A stretch of DNA of 56,621 nucleotides, taken from contig JBDRED010000025.1 of assembly GCA_043820025.1 (NCBI GenBank), positions 1 to 56,621 on the forward strand, read 5' to 3'. Source of the stretch: JBDRED01 sp043820025 [NCBI: Elusimicrobiota bacterium]. Lineage in GTDB: Bacteria > RUG730 > JBDRED01. The position numbers and the translations under genes were made by a program. Each line of letters opens with the position of its first letter. The first letter of the stretch is position 1. Under the pieces are notes generated by a model. The model saw only the letters and a list, made by a program, of their open reading frames with translations, did not search any database and was not told where the DNA came from. This document shows, in pieces, positions 44,841-54,600 of this stretch.

Positions 44841-44864
44841 CCCGCCCCTAAAGACGGGGCGTGG
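44841..44864. repeat. GC-rich hairpin between pyrG and kdsA
   Basis: CGCCCC (44843-44848) pairs with GGGGCG (44856-44861) around TAAAGAC, and CC/GG extends it past a one-base bulge. No T-run follows, so it is not a classical terminator. Its loop resembles that of the hairpin inside the 24404-24514 element (CTTTA there, TAAAG here), suggesting related dispersed palindromes. Confidence 0.45.
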
Positions 44865-44890
44865 AGACAGGTAAAAATACAGGAGTGTCT

Positions 44891-45724
44891 ATGAAAAGTA
44901 GTCAATGGGAAATACAACTTGGCAGTATAAAAATATCAAATAATGATCCTTTTATTCTGATTGCAGGGCCGTGTGTTATTGATAATGTTAAAGAAACACT
45001 GTATATCGCCGAGACGCTTAAAAAAATAGCGCAAAAACATAAAATTCCATTGATTTTTAAAGCGTCGTATGATAAAGCAAACAGGTCTAACATTAATTCA
45101 TATAGAGGCCCGGGAATTACCAAGGGACTTGAAATTTTAGATTATGTGAAAAGAAAAACCGGGGTGCATATTTTAACTGATGTGCATAATGTCTCAGATG
45201 TTAAAGAAGTTTCAAAGGTGGCTGATGTTGTTCAAGTGCCTGCGTTTTTATCCAGGCAGACGGATATGATAACTGAAACAGCAAAGTTATCAAAAATAAT
45301 AAATATTAAAAAGGGACAGTTTTTAGCGCCTGAGGATATGTTAAATGTTATCAGGAAGGCTGAAAAATCCGGAAATAAAAATATTATTTTGACTGAGAGA
45401 GGATCAAGTTTTGGATATCATAATTTGGTTGTTGATATGCGCGGCATTGAAACCATGAAAAGATTTGGTTATCCGGTAATCTTTGACGCTACGCATAGCG
45501 CGCAGCTGCCGGGCGCTTTAAAGGATATGTCAGGCGGCGATAGAGATTATATTATGCCTTTGGCAAGGGCAGCGGCAGCTATTGGGGTAGCGGGTATATT
45601 TATGGAAACGCATCCTGATCCAAAAAAATCAAAATCTGACAGCGCTGTGGTTTTTCCGTTAAATAAACTTGATGAAGCGCTTGGGATTCTGAAAAAGTTC
45701 GATAAAATAGCAAAGACGCTCTAA
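44891..45724 (+). CDS. kdsA: 3-deoxy-8-phosphooctulonate (Kdo-8-P) synthase
   Basis: KdsA condenses arabinose-5-P with PEP. The 277-residue product has I-A-G-P-C-V-I (about 23-29), F-K-A-S-Y-D-K-A-N-R-S (about 56-66), D-V-H, V-P-A-F-L-S-R-Q-T-D (about 116-125), T-E-R-G-S-S-F-G-Y (about 171) and D-A-T-H-S-A-Q (about 201). ATG at 44891 follows CAGGAG; an upstream in-frame GTG at 44861 lies in the hairpin. No arabinose-5-P isomerase (kdsD/kpsF) gene lies next to it. Confidence 0.96.
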   Translation: MKSSQWEIQLGSIKISNNDPFILIAGPCVIDNVKETLYIAETLKKIAQKHKIPLIFKASYDKANRSNINSYRGPGITKGLEILDYVKRKTGVHILTDVHNVSDVKEVSKVADVVQVPAFLSRQTDMITETAKLSKIINIKKGQFLAPEDMLNVIRKAEKSGNKNIILTERGSSFGYHNLVVDMRGIETMKRFGYPVIFDATHSAQLPGALKDMSGGDRDYIMPLARAAAAIGVAGIFMETHPDPKKSKSDSAVVFPLNKLDEALGILKKFDKIAKTL

Positions 45725-45771
45725 AGCGCAGATATTTGCGTTTGCGCGTGACGAACAAAGGAGTATTAATT

Positions 45772-45954
45772 ATGCAGTGCCAAAATTGCGGACAACAGAA
45801 TAAAGATGACGCTGTTAATTGTAAAAAATGCGGATTAAATCTTCTGGTTTCTCCTGAATGGAAACCTGCTTGGAAATGGCATATTAAGGCTTTGGCAGGG
45901 ATATATTTATGTTTAATCGTGTTATATGTTCTCCTTAGGTTGTTTTTAGGTTAA
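45772..45954 (+). CDS. Zinc-ribbon membrane microprotein
   Basis: The 60-residue product has an N-terminal zinc ribbon C-Q-N-C-G-Q-Q-N...C-K-K-C-G (four Cys, residues 3-20) and a C-terminal membrane helix (about 38-58). AAAGGAG precedes the ATG. It sits between kdsA and kdsC, where many genomes carry the arabinose-5-P isomerase gene. The function is unknown; it might be a membrane-tethered adaptor or redox/zinc sensor. Confidence 0.8.
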   Translation: MQCQNCGQQNKDDAVNCKKCGLNLLVSPEWKPAWKWHIKALAGIYLCLIVLYVLLRLFLG

Positions 45955-45991
45955 TAAAAAAATTACGGAGTAATAAATTACGGAGTAAAAA

Positions 45992-46534
45992 ATGAGTTCC
46001 AAATTATCAAAAAAAGATATTTATGAGCGCGCTAAAAATATTAAACTTATTGCCACAGATGTAGACGGAGTTCTGACTGAGGGAGAGGTAATTTTTACCG
46101 GCGAAGAAAAGGAGATAAAAGTCTGGACTGTACGCGATGGCTTAGGATTCACAATACTTCGGATGCTGGGTGGTATTAAGGTAGCGTGGGTTACAGGCCG
46201 CAGTTCAGAGAGCGTTGCTAACCGCGCTAAGGAGCTTAAGATTGATTATTTGGTTCAAGGCACTTTAACAAAAAAACAGGCGATTGATAAAATAATAAAA
46301 GAGGCAGGCATCTCATTAAATGAGCTGGCGTATATCGGCGATGATATAGTTGACCTTTCAGCGCTGGAGTCAGCAGGTTTGGCTTTTTGTCCCAACGACG
46401 CTGTAGCAGAGGTTCTTGATACAGCGCATCATGTTGTGCCTATTCCGGGCGGGAAAGGCGTTTTTAGATATGTTGTTGAACTCATACTAAAAGCTCAAGG
46501 CAGATGGCAGGATGCTTTGCAGTTATTTAGATGA
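45992..46534 (+). CDS. kdsC: Kdo-8-phosphate phosphatase
   Basis: KdsC removes the phosphate from Kdo-8-P. The 180-residue product is a capless HAD (C0) phosphatase with D-V-D-G-V-L-T (Asp23, Asp25), W-V-T-G-R-S-S (about 70), and G-D-D-I-V-D (about 116). The C-terminal V-P-I-P-G-G-K-G-V-F-R is typical of KdsC. It overlaps lpxL (ATGA). Confidence 0.94.
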   Translation: MSSKLSKKDIYERAKNIKLIATDVDGVLTEGEVIFTGEEKEIKVWTVRDGLGFTILRMLGGIKVAWVTGRSSESVANRAKELKIDYLVQGTLTKKQAIDKIIKEAGISLNELAYIGDDIVDLSALESAGLAFCPNDAVAEVLDTAHHVVPIPGGKGVFRYVVELILKAQGRWQDALQLFR

Positions 46535-47424
46535 TTAATATGAAAAAAAGATTTATTCGTTATTGTATTTACATAGGAGCAAAGTGGTTTTCTTATTTAG
46601 TTCTTTTAATACCATACGCGCTTGCTGTTAAATGCGGCGGGATTCTTGGCCGTTTGGTATATTGTTTGCTCCCGTCGGCAAGATATAAGGCAGTTCAAAA
46701 TCTCAAACCGGCATTTCCGGATAAATCGGATAAAGAAATAAATAAAATTACAAAGGATATGTTTTCTCATTTGGGAAAAAATCTATTTGAATTTCTTTCC
46801 TTCCCAAAACTAACAAAACGGAAATTAGAGAAATTAGTAACTGTTACAGGGAGCGAGTATCTTGAAGAAGCCATAAAAAATGGGAGAGGAATTATTTTTT
46901 GCACAGGACATATTGGTAATTGGGAAATATTCGCAGCGTATTACGCTATGCTGAATTATCCTGTGAATGTTTTAGCTAAACGTGTTTACGACGACAGATT
47001 AAATGATATGCTTTCAGCATACAGAATGTCAAAGGGCGTTAAACCTATTCTCAGATCTGAAGGCACTAAGGATCTAATCCGCGCTTTAAAAAATAATGAG
47101 TTCTTAGGCCTGCTTATTGACCAGGATACAAATGTTAAAAACTGTTTTGTTAAATTTTTTAACAGAGATGCTGCAACGCCTGTAGGCGCCGCAGCTTTGG
47201 CTTTAAAGTACAATACGCCGGTTCTTGTCGCGTATATACATAGGACATTGAATAATCATCATAAAATAACCGTTCTTCCCGTAACGTTAGATAAAACAGG
47301 CGACACGCAAAAGGATATAGAATATAATACGGGAATGCTTACAAAGATGCTGGAAGATGCGATAAGAAAGGAGCCGTCACAATGGGTATGGATACACGAA
47401 AGATGGAAAACAAAAAAGCGGTAA
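46531..47424 (+). CDS. lpxL: Lipid A late acyltransferase (LpxL/HtrB family)
   Basis: LpxL adds secondary acyl chains to lipid A at the inner membrane. The 297-residue product has an N-terminal membrane segment (about 17-33) and the H-x4-E catalytic motif in C-T-G-H-I-G-N-W-E (His127, Glu132), plus R-S-E-G and D-Q-D-T (about 170-195). The ATG overlapping the kdsC stop suggests coupling; ATG at 46540 is an alternative. It overlaps lptC by 43 nt. Confidence 0.92.
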   Translation: MINMKKRFIRYCIYIGAKWFSYLVLLIPYALAVKCGGILGRLVYCLLPSARYKAVQNLKPAFPDKSDKEINKITKDMFSHLGKNLFEFLSFPKLTKRKLEKLVTVTGSEYLEEAIKNGRGIIFCTGHIGNWEIFAAYYAMLNYPVNVLAKRVYDDRLNDMLSAYRMSKGVKPILRSEGTKDLIRALKNNEFLGLLIDQDTNVKNCFVKFFNRDAATPVGAAALALKYNTPVLVAYIHRTLNNHHKITVLPVTLDKTGDTQKDIEYNTGMLTKMLEDAIRKEPSQWVWIHERWKTKKR

Positions 47425-47939
47425 TACCGTTAATATTACTTTTTGCTATTGTTTTTTTTGGATGCGCAAAAGAGGATAACGAGCAAAAAAGCGTTCCAAA
47501 CAACGACGCTGCCGAATATATTGAAACATTTACGCTCCAAGAGGTGATTGGAGGCGAAGTTATATGGGAACTTAATTCAGATAGAGCTGATATGTATGAG
47601 AACAAGGATAAGGTAAATTTAACAGGTGTTTTTGTGAGTTTCTTTGAAAAAAAAGAAAAGGTTTCAACATTCAAGGCTGATAAAGGGATAGTTGATATGC
47701 GCACAAAGAACATGTTTTCTGAAGGAAATGTTATTATGCATTCAATTAAAGATAATGTAATTATAGAAACTAATGAAATGAATTTTGATAATGCAAAAAA
47801 ACGTTTTTTATCTGACAGCGCTGTGCGTATAATCAGCGATGGCTCTATCACAACAGGCGAGGGGTTTGAAGCAACGCCTGATCTTCAGAAGATTGATATA
47901 AAACGCAATGTAAATATTATGATGGAGGAAACAAAATAG
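47382..47939 (+). CDS. lptC: LPS export protein LptC-like, putative lipoprotein
   Basis: LptC is the single-span periplasmic component that passes LPS from LptB2FG to LptA. The 185-residue product has an N-terminal hydrophobic stretch ending F-F-G-C, a loose lipobox that suggests lipidation, then beta-strand-rich repeats (V-I-W-E-L-N-S-D-R-A-D-M-Y, V-F-V-S-F-F-E). AAAGGAG precedes the ATG at 47382, inside the end of lpxL. Sequence conservation is low, so the call rests partly on position before lptA and lptB. Confidence 0.82.
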   Translation: MGMDTRKMENKKAVIPLILLFAIVFFGCAKEDNEQKSVPNNDAAEYIETFTLQEVIGGEVIWELNSDRADMYENKDKVNLTGVFVSFFEKKEKVSTFKADKGIVDMRTKNMFSEGNVIMHSIKDNVIIETNEMNFDNAKKRFLSDSAVRIISDGSITTGEGFEATPDLQKIDIKRNVNIMMEETK

Positions 47940-48973
47940 TGCGGCGGTTAATCATCATTTTATTATTATTATCCAGTTCGTTTTTGTTTGCTTCCAGCGG
48001 CACGTTTTGGAAGGGAAAGGGACAGATTAGCGCGAATGGCGATAGTTTATCTATTTTAAATAAGGGAGAAAAAATCGTTCTCAAAGGAAATGTTAAGATT
48101 GAGAAGGACGGAATGAAAATTTACTCAAAAAAAGCAAATATATTCGAAAAAAAAGGGTACTTTGAAGCGTCCGGCAAGGTTAAAATTCAAAGAAAATACG
48201 CGCAGGGCGATTATCTTGAAGCCTATGCTGATGAACTACTGTATGATGTTAATAAAGAGATGGGCACACTAAAAGACGTTAAATCATTGGAATACACATT
48301 AGCAAAAGATTCAAATGTATTCACGATGAATGGCGACGAGGTTATATTCTTTGAAAAGGAAAAGATTGTCAGAGCTAAGGGCAATGTAACCATGGTAAGG
48401 GATTCAATGGAAATAAATGCCGAAGGCAGGTCGCCTCTTATTGTTACTGCGGATGAAGCAGCATTCTACGAAGATAAAAATTATTTTGAAGCGTTTGGAA
48501 ATGTTCATATAAATAGAGATTACGCAAATGGCGATTATGTGGACGGGTATTCGGATAGTTTTAATTTTAATAATGAATCGCAGATCGGTTATATGAAAAA
48601 GGTTTCAAATATTGACTATTTTGTCAAAAAAGATACTATGATAGTAAATATGGTGTCTGATGAACTTGAATTAAATGATAAATTAAAACTCCTGACCGCT
48701 ATAGGCAATGTTGAGGTTTCAAAGGATAAAGGCGAATTTACAATGGTTGGTTCGCAGGGTGTTTATAACGACGAGGGAGGATATGTTGTGTTTTCAGATA
48801 CGCCTGTTGTCACACAAATGCACGAAAAGGGCAAGGGTGTGTATAAAGGAGAAAAAATTTATTTCTATCCTGAAACAAATAAGCTGGTTATTGAAAAACA
48901 GGTTGAAATAAATTTTTATCCTACAAAAGAAACGATTAAGGAACAGAGCATTGACAATAATATGATGCAGTAG
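47939..48973 (+). CDS. lptA: LPS transport protein LptA/OstA family, extended
   Basis: LptA forms the periplasmic bridge for LPS. The GTG-started, 344-residue product has a signal peptide (1-20) and repeated OstA-like beta units (V-L-K-G-N-V-K-I, A-S-G-K-V-K-I-Q, A-K-G-N-V-T-M-V, A-F-G-N-V-H-I, A-I-G-N-V-E-V). It is nearly twice the length of E. coli LptA (185 residues), consistent with a longer bridge or two tandem OstA domains. It starts at the lptC stop. Confidence 0.88.
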   Translation: MRRLIIILLLLSSSFLFASSGTFWKGKGQISANGDSLSILNKGEKIVLKGNVKIEKDGMKIYSKKANIFEKKGYFEASGKVKIQRKYAQGDYLEAYADELLYDVNKEMGTLKDVKSLEYTLAKDSNVFTMNGDEVIFFEKEKIVRAKGNVTMVRDSMEINAEGRSPLIVTADEAAFYEDKNYFEAFGNVHINRDYANGDYVDGYSDSFNFNNESQIGYMKKVSNIDYFVKKDTMIVNMVSDELELNDKLKLLTAIGNVEVSKDKGEFTMVGSQGVYNDEGGYVVFSDTPVVTQMHEKGKGVYKGEKIYFYPETNKLVIEKQVEINFYPTKETIKEQSIDNNMMQ

Positions 48974-49033
48974 TATACAAAGTGGTATTTAAAAATAAAG
49001 GAGTTTACACGGAGCAATAGAGAGGAAATTAAT

Positions 49034-49753
49034 ATGAAACTTAGAGTTGATGATTTATATAAAAGTTATAATAAACGATTTGTTGTTAACGGAGTGCATT
49101 TAGAGGTTAACCAGGGCGAGATAGTCGGCCTTCTTGGCCCGAATGGCGCGGGTAAAACAACTACATTTTATTCAACTGTGGGGCTTATTACTCCGGATAA
49201 AGGCGAGATATATTTAGATGATATTCCGATCTCAAGCATGCCTATGTATAAAAGGGCTCAGCTTGGAATAGGGTATCTTTCCCAGGAGCCTTCAATATTT
49301 CGAAAGCTTACAGTAGAAGAAAATGTTATGGCTATTTTAGAATATCTGCCTATAAGTACTGAAGAGAAAAAAATTAAACTGGAGAAACTTCTCAATGACT
49401 TAGGCATCGCGTGGCTGCGCGGCAGAAAAGCGTATTCATTATCCGGCGGAGAAAAGAGAAGAGTGGAGATCTGCAGGGCGCTGGTTAATACTCCCAAGTT
49501 TATTTTATTGGATGAGCCGTTTGTCGGTATTGATCCGATCGCAGTAGATGATATTCAAAAGATAGTTTTTGATTTAAAGAAACGAGGATTTGGCGTATTA
49601 ATAACCGACCATAATGTGCGTGAAACACTTGAGGTTATTGATAGAGCTTATATTATGCATGACGGTAAAATTTTATTAGAAGGCACGGCTAATGAGTTAA
49701 TCAACAGCGAAGAGGCAAAGAAGGTGTATCTGGGCGAGTCCTTCACTATGTAA
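49034..49753 (+). CDS. lptB: LPS export ABC transporter ATPase
   Basis: LptB powers LPS extraction with LptF and LptG. The 239-residue product has Walker A G-P-N-G-A-G-K-T-T-T (35-44), the Q-loop near L-S-Q-E-P-S-I-F-R-K-L-T (about 84), signature L-S-G-G-E-K-R-R (about 136) and Walker B F-I-L-L-D-E-P-F-V-G-I-D-P (about 156-168), all characteristic of LptB. lptF and lptG are not in the window. Confidence 0.95.
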   Translation: MKLRVDDLYKSYNKRFVVNGVHLEVNQGEIVGLLGPNGAGKTTTFYSTVGLITPDKGEIYLDDIPISSMPMYKRAQLGIGYLSQEPSIFRKLTVEENVMAILEYLPISTEEKKIKLEKLLNDLGIAWLRGRKAYSLSGGEKRRVEICRALVNTPKFILLDEPFVGIDPIAVDDIQKIVFDLKKRGFGVLITDHNVRETLEVIDRAYIMHDGKILLEGTANELINSEEAKKVYLGESFTM

Positions 49754-49770
49754 CGCGTATCCAAATTATT

Positions 49771-50379
49771 ATGATCAAATCAATTATTTTCGATTTAGGA
49801 AATGTCCTGGTTAATGTAAATGAAGAGATTTTTTACAGTGGGTTAGGATTGAGCCGGGATGTTTACAAAGACAATAATTCCTCTTTAATGAGGGAAGTAA
49901 CGGCTCAAAAAAAACTTTATGAAACAGCGGTAATAACCGGCAGAGAATTTTACGAGCGTGTAAATAAAATTTCAAATGCCAAACTTACCGAATCCGATTT
50001 TCAGGTTTTGTGGAATAGCATTTTTACCATTAAAGACGGTATTTCTGAAATACTTTCCAATTTATCGAAAAACCATGATTTGTTTATGCTTTCAAACACA
50101 AACGAACTCCATTTCGCGGCAATAGAAAGAGACTATCCGGATCTGATTAAATTATTTAAAAAGTGTTTCCTCTCATACAAGATTGGTTTTATGAAGCCTG
50201 ACAGCGAGATATTTAAAAATGTGTTGGAAAATATTCCATATAAAGCTGAAGAATGTATTTATGTTGACGATATAAAAGATTTTACAGATGACGCGAAAAA
50301 ATTTGGATTTAATGTTATTGCGTTTAAATCAATAGATGAATTAAAGAAAGAATTGAAGAATAAAGGCGCGATATTATGA
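49771..50379 (+). CDS. HAD-IA hydrolase (YihX-like)
   Basis: The 202-residue product has F-D-L-G-N-V-L-V (motif I, about 6-13), a helical C1 cap, L-S-N-T-N (motif II, about 108), K-P-D (about 144) and Y-V-D-D-I-K-D (motif IV, about 167). The first motif has D-x-G rather than D-x-D, as in YihX and epoxide-hydrolase-like members. The substrate is unknown. It overlaps the next gene by 4 nt. Confidence 0.85.
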   Translation: MIKSIIFDLGNVLVNVNEEIFYSGLGLSRDVYKDNNSSLMREVTAQKKLYETAVITGREFYERVNKISNAKLTESDFQVLWNSIFTIKDGISEILSNLSKNHDLFMLSNTNELHFAAIERDYPDLIKLFKKCFLSYKIGFMKPDSEIFKNVLENIPYKAEECIYVDDIKDFTDDAKKFGFNVIAFKSIDELKKELKNKGAIL

Positions 50380-50897
50380 GAAAATACAGAAACAAAATAT
50401 TTTTTATTATTGCCGCTTTCATTGTTTTGGCGTCATTTCTATATGCGGCTTCGGCAGGCCGCGTTAAAATGAATCCTGCTGAAATAATATTCGACGACGG
50501 AGATTCATTTGGATATCATGGAGTTAATATAAGATTACTTGGAATAGATACTCCGGAAATAATTCATAAAGAGCATGGAATATATGAGAATCAACATTTA
50601 GGGCTTGAGGCCGCAGAGTTTACCAGAAAAGCGTTTTCCGAAGCAAAGGATGTATTTTACGAGCCTTTTACTAAAGATAGGTATGGCAGGACGCTGGCGC
50701 ATGTTATTATTGACGGCGAACTATTAGCAGTAAAGCTTATTGAGGCAGGCCTTGCGTATGAAACAATATCTCAATATGGCGATAATGGTTTTAAGGAGTA
50801 TGGCGATAAGATACTCAACGCTTGGAATAAAGTTCCAAGGCCGACATTTACAAATCCGTTTTATTGGAGAAAAAAACATCAGAAGAAGAGAGAATAA
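50376..50897 (+). CDS. Thermonuclease (SNase)-family protein 1, membrane-anchored or exported
   Basis: The 173-residue product has an N-terminal hydrophobic signal/anchor (about 8-26), then the SNase fold: D-D-G-D-S (about 45), I-R-L-L-G-I-D-T-P-E (about 58-67) and D-R-Y-G-R-T-L-A (about 105). These supply the catalytic Asp, Arg, Glu and second Arg of staphylococcal nuclease, so activity is likely. A paralogue follows immediately. Confidence 0.88.
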   Translation: MRKYRNKIFFIIAAFIVLASFLYAASAGRVKMNPAEIIFDDGDSFGYHGVNIRLLGIDTPEIIHKEHGIYENQHLGLEAAEFTRKAFSEAKDVFYEPFTKDRYGRTLAHVIIDGELLAVKLIEAGLAYETISQYGDNGFKEYGDKILNAWNKVPRPTFTNPFYWRKKHQKKRE

Positions 50898-50899
50898 AA

Positions 50900-51424
50900 A
50901 TGAGACAATGGATTAAAATAATTTTAGTATGCGTTTTCTGCGTTAATATTCTGCACGCAAAGCAGGCGCGCGTCACGCATGTTATTGACGGCGACACGAT
51001 TATAGTGGACGGTTTAGAACACATAAGATTGCTTGGAGTAAATACTCCGGAGGTTCAGAATCCGTACAGAAATGCGGAATACTTTGGCGCACAAGCCTCA
51101 AGTTTCACTAAAAGAATGCTAAATAATAAAAATGTTGTATTAGAATACGATGCGGCTGATAAAGCTTCCGGATACAAAGATAAATACGGAAGGACGCTGG
51201 CGTATGTGTATATAGCGCCTGACGATTTGTCATGGTGGTTTAAATGGAAATATAAATATAAAAAAATCAGCAAAAAAAATCTATGCGCGAATGAAGAGTT
51301 ATTAAAGAATGGTTTTGCTTATGCGATGAAATACTTTGATTACAAAGAAAAACCGCTTTATTTAAAGCTGGACGAAGACGCGCGCAATAAAAAACTGGGA
51401 TTCTGGAAAAAGAAGAGAAAGTAA
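50900..51424 (+). CDS. Thermonuclease (SNase)-family protein 2, exported
   Basis: The 174-residue product has a signal peptide (about 1-20, ending L-H-A), V-I-D-G-D-T-I (about 27), I-R-L-L-G-V-N-T-P-E (about 40-49) and K-Y-G-R-T-L-A-Y-V (about 95). Asn replaces the usual Asp before T-P-E, which may alter calcium binding. ATG at 50900 is chosen because the frame upstream of it overlaps the previous gene and the signal peptide starts there. Confidence 0.86.
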   Translation: MRQWIKIILVCVFCVNILHAKQARVTHVIDGDTIIVDGLEHIRLLGVNTPEVQNPYRNAEYFGAQASSFTKRMLNNKNVVLEYDAADKASGYKDKYGRTLAYVYIAPDDLSWWFKWKYKYKKISKKNLCANEELLKNGFAYAMKYFDYKEKPLYLKLDEDARNKKLGFWKKKRK

Positions 51425-51485
51425 GAAAAACGAAAAACATGAGTATTGTTTTTAATAGAAGATGCAAAAAAATAAAAAGATATTC

Positions 51486-51515
51486 TTGACTTTCATTGTA
51501 ATGATAATGTATATT
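51486..51515 (+). promoter_or_regulatory. Promoter for the giant SpvB/RHS gene
   Basis: TTGACT (51486-51491), an 18-bp spacer and TATATT (51510-51515). The spacer holds the dyad TCATT-gt-AATGA and a GATAAT hexamer, so an operator, possibly Fur-like, may overlap it, though the match is weaker than at 35846. A leader of about 110 nt follows. The 51425-51630 gap holds nothing else I can name. Confidence 0.5.
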
Positions 51516-51630
51516 TTAAAATAATTAAGTGAGATGCAAGCTAAAGTTAGTATGAATAAAATGTATTAATAAAAAATTTAATTGTTTATGAATATTAAAA
51601 TTCGTTATATAGGAGGGCCGGGTATGTAAT

Positions 51631-54600
51631 ATGAACATAAAAAAAATCTTTCAAACCGCATTTCATTTTCTATTAGTCTTTTCATTTTTCTCAATTCTTA
51701 ATATTTTATACGCAGCTGAATCTTCGGGACCAAATCCGGGTAATCTAAGTCCAACCGGCACATTCGATACAACATTCACAGGTGCATTTACCTATACCTA
51801 TCCAATAGAGGTAGTTCAAGGCAGACAGGGTATACAGCCTAATTTGGCATTTGTATATAATTCTCAGGCAGGTAATGGATGGCTGGGAGTTGGATGGGAC
51901 CTAAGTGTAGGCGCTATATTTCGAAGCACTAGATATGGTATCCCAAAATATGATGACACTAGTTCCGGAACAAGTGATATCTTTATATTTAGTATTGCAG
52001 GACAGGCTAGTGAACTTGTAAAGGTTGGACAGGGATCAGATTATTGGGAATTTAGATCCCAGGTTGAAGCTGGATTTATGCGATTTCAATATTATTATAA
52101 TTCGCGTCAATGGATAGTTTTAGATAAAACCGGGAAAAAATATGAATTGAACGGACTTGTTGAGGTTAATGGGAAATATACATATTGGGGATTAACGAAG
52201 GTAACAGATACTAATGGTAATTATATGCAAATTCAGTATCCTGCACCTAAGATTACCACATTTTCCGGAGGAGGAGCAGGAGTAATTAACTATTTACCAT
52301 CAAACATACTGTATACGGGAAAGGATGGGGATGCTCCTAAACAAGAGGTAGTATTCGAATATGAACCTCGTCCAGATATAATAACTAATTATAGGACAGG
52401 AGTTGAACAAAAACTTGATGAAAGGTTGAAGAGGATTATAGTTAAAAGTAATGGAGTCCTTATTCGAAAATATGAATGCAATTATATTACAAATATATCG
52501 GGGAATTCTCTATTAGAATATGTAAGGGTATATGGAAAAGATGGTATAAGTAGTTTGCCGGAAACAAAATTTAGTTATGATTCAGGTAATACCCTATTCA
52601 ATAGGGTTTGGAGTACAAACAATTTTGGTACTATAATAACAAATAATTTTACTGCCGCTGATTTTACAGGTGATGGTTTGTGTGATGCAAGTCTAAGTTA
52701 TTATGCTGATAATAAAACCAAATTTTATCGTGGAATAAATAATGGAAATAATCTAGATTACCAGTATTCCTTTGAAAAAGAAATCAGAATCCAGGATGGG
52801 AATACTATAAGGTATTATAAAACAAATGTAAGTAATGGGGATTTTGATGGTGATAATGAAGCAGATTTATGTTTGTTTTATACTGATTATGCCGGATTTG
52901 CGCATTTAATTCCTGAAATAGCCATAAATGGATACAATATCCAAAATTGGAGCGGGCTTACATTTAATAGCGATGACAAATTTATGCCGGATTGTTTGCT
53001 TGTGGGTGATTATAATGGAGATGGGAAGAGCGATATTTTTGTTAATAGATATCAGGATGGAGGATGGGTGGCAACCAGTAATGGCAGTGGCTTTAATTCT
53101 TCAAAGTGGGTAGCAAATGGTGATATGCTCTATTATGGTAATACATGGAAAACCGGCGATTTTAACGGAGATGGCTATAGTGATATTCTATATTATGATG
53201 GTTGGAATTATGGCGGCAATATTAAAGTTGGGCTAAGTAATGGAAGTAATGGATTTAATGTTAGTGTGTGGAGTGATATTAATTTTGGCCTGGATGGAAA
53301 TGATGAAAGGGGTAAATTTCAAATAGGCGATTTTAATGGAGATGGATTAAGTGATATATCTTTTTGGGATTGGGAAAATGGGAAAACTTGGATTGGTTTA
53401 AGCACAGGTAAAAGCTTTAATTTTAGTATTTGGAATAATGATTCTTGGCATGGAGAAGCTGTTTCAGATACTTTTTTAGCCGGCGATTTTAACTCTGATG
53501 GTTTAACGGATTTGTCTTTTTATAAGGAAGAATCATCAAATTTTTATGTTGGATACAGTAATGGCAGTAGTATTCCTTCTTGGCAGGTTATGGATACATT
53601 TAATTATGGGTCAAGGCCAAATAAAGCGCAGCGTCTAGGCGATTTTAATGGGGATGGTTTATTAGATGTTTGTTTCTATGACGGAGGGGAGACCACAGTA
53701 AGGGAAAATACAAGTAAGGTAAGCAATCTGGTAAATATTAAAAACATGCTCGGAGGGTCTATAAATATTGGTTATGGAACATATAGGCATAGTAATGTAT
53801 GGTATTTGCCTTTCCCTGTAAATGTGATTAAGAATATTAATACTTCAGATGGCATGGGTAATAATATTTCACTTACTTATTCATTTATTGATGGCTTGTT
53901 TGATAAGGAACCATATAGAAAACGTGAATTTTTAGGATTTAATACAGTTAGAACTGTAGATAGTATTGGGAATATATTAGAAGTCAAATATTTACAAACT
54001 CAAAATGCATTAAATGATATAAATATATTTAAAGGTCAAATATATGAAAAAGCATCCTATAATAGTAGTGGAAATCTTTTAACTAAAACAGTAAATACAT
54101 TCTCTTATAGCCGGCCTTTTTCAGGAGTATATTTTCCACAAATAATAAAAACTGATAATTACTTTTTTGATAAACATACTCAGACAGAGTTTTGCTATGA
54201 TGATTATGGCAACGTTACTCAAACATATTTTACAGGTGACGTAGATGTTTCGGGTGACGAGAATACAATTCAACTCGAATACGCTCGGAATACTGAAACT
54301 AATATGGTTAGTTATCCAAAACATGAAAAAATGTTAGACCATGAAGGAGATATTATAAAAGAGCTTTGGTATTATTATGATAATTCAAATGATTGGAATA
54401 CGCAGACACCTGTGAAAGGTAATATGTCAAGAACAGAAAAATGGAATAATAATGGTAATAAGCAAATAATAACTATGTCTTATGATCAATATGGCAATAT
54501 GACAGATACATATGATGCATTGTGGAACGAGACTAATGGTTTAGATGGAAATCACACACATATAGTATATGATGCTATTTTCCATCAGTATATTAGCGCA

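Noticed and set aside
52928-53113. Plus-strand 61-codon frame inside the giant gene
   Set aside because: It is out of frame with the continuous SpvB/FG-GAP reading frame, which carries the recognisable repeats.
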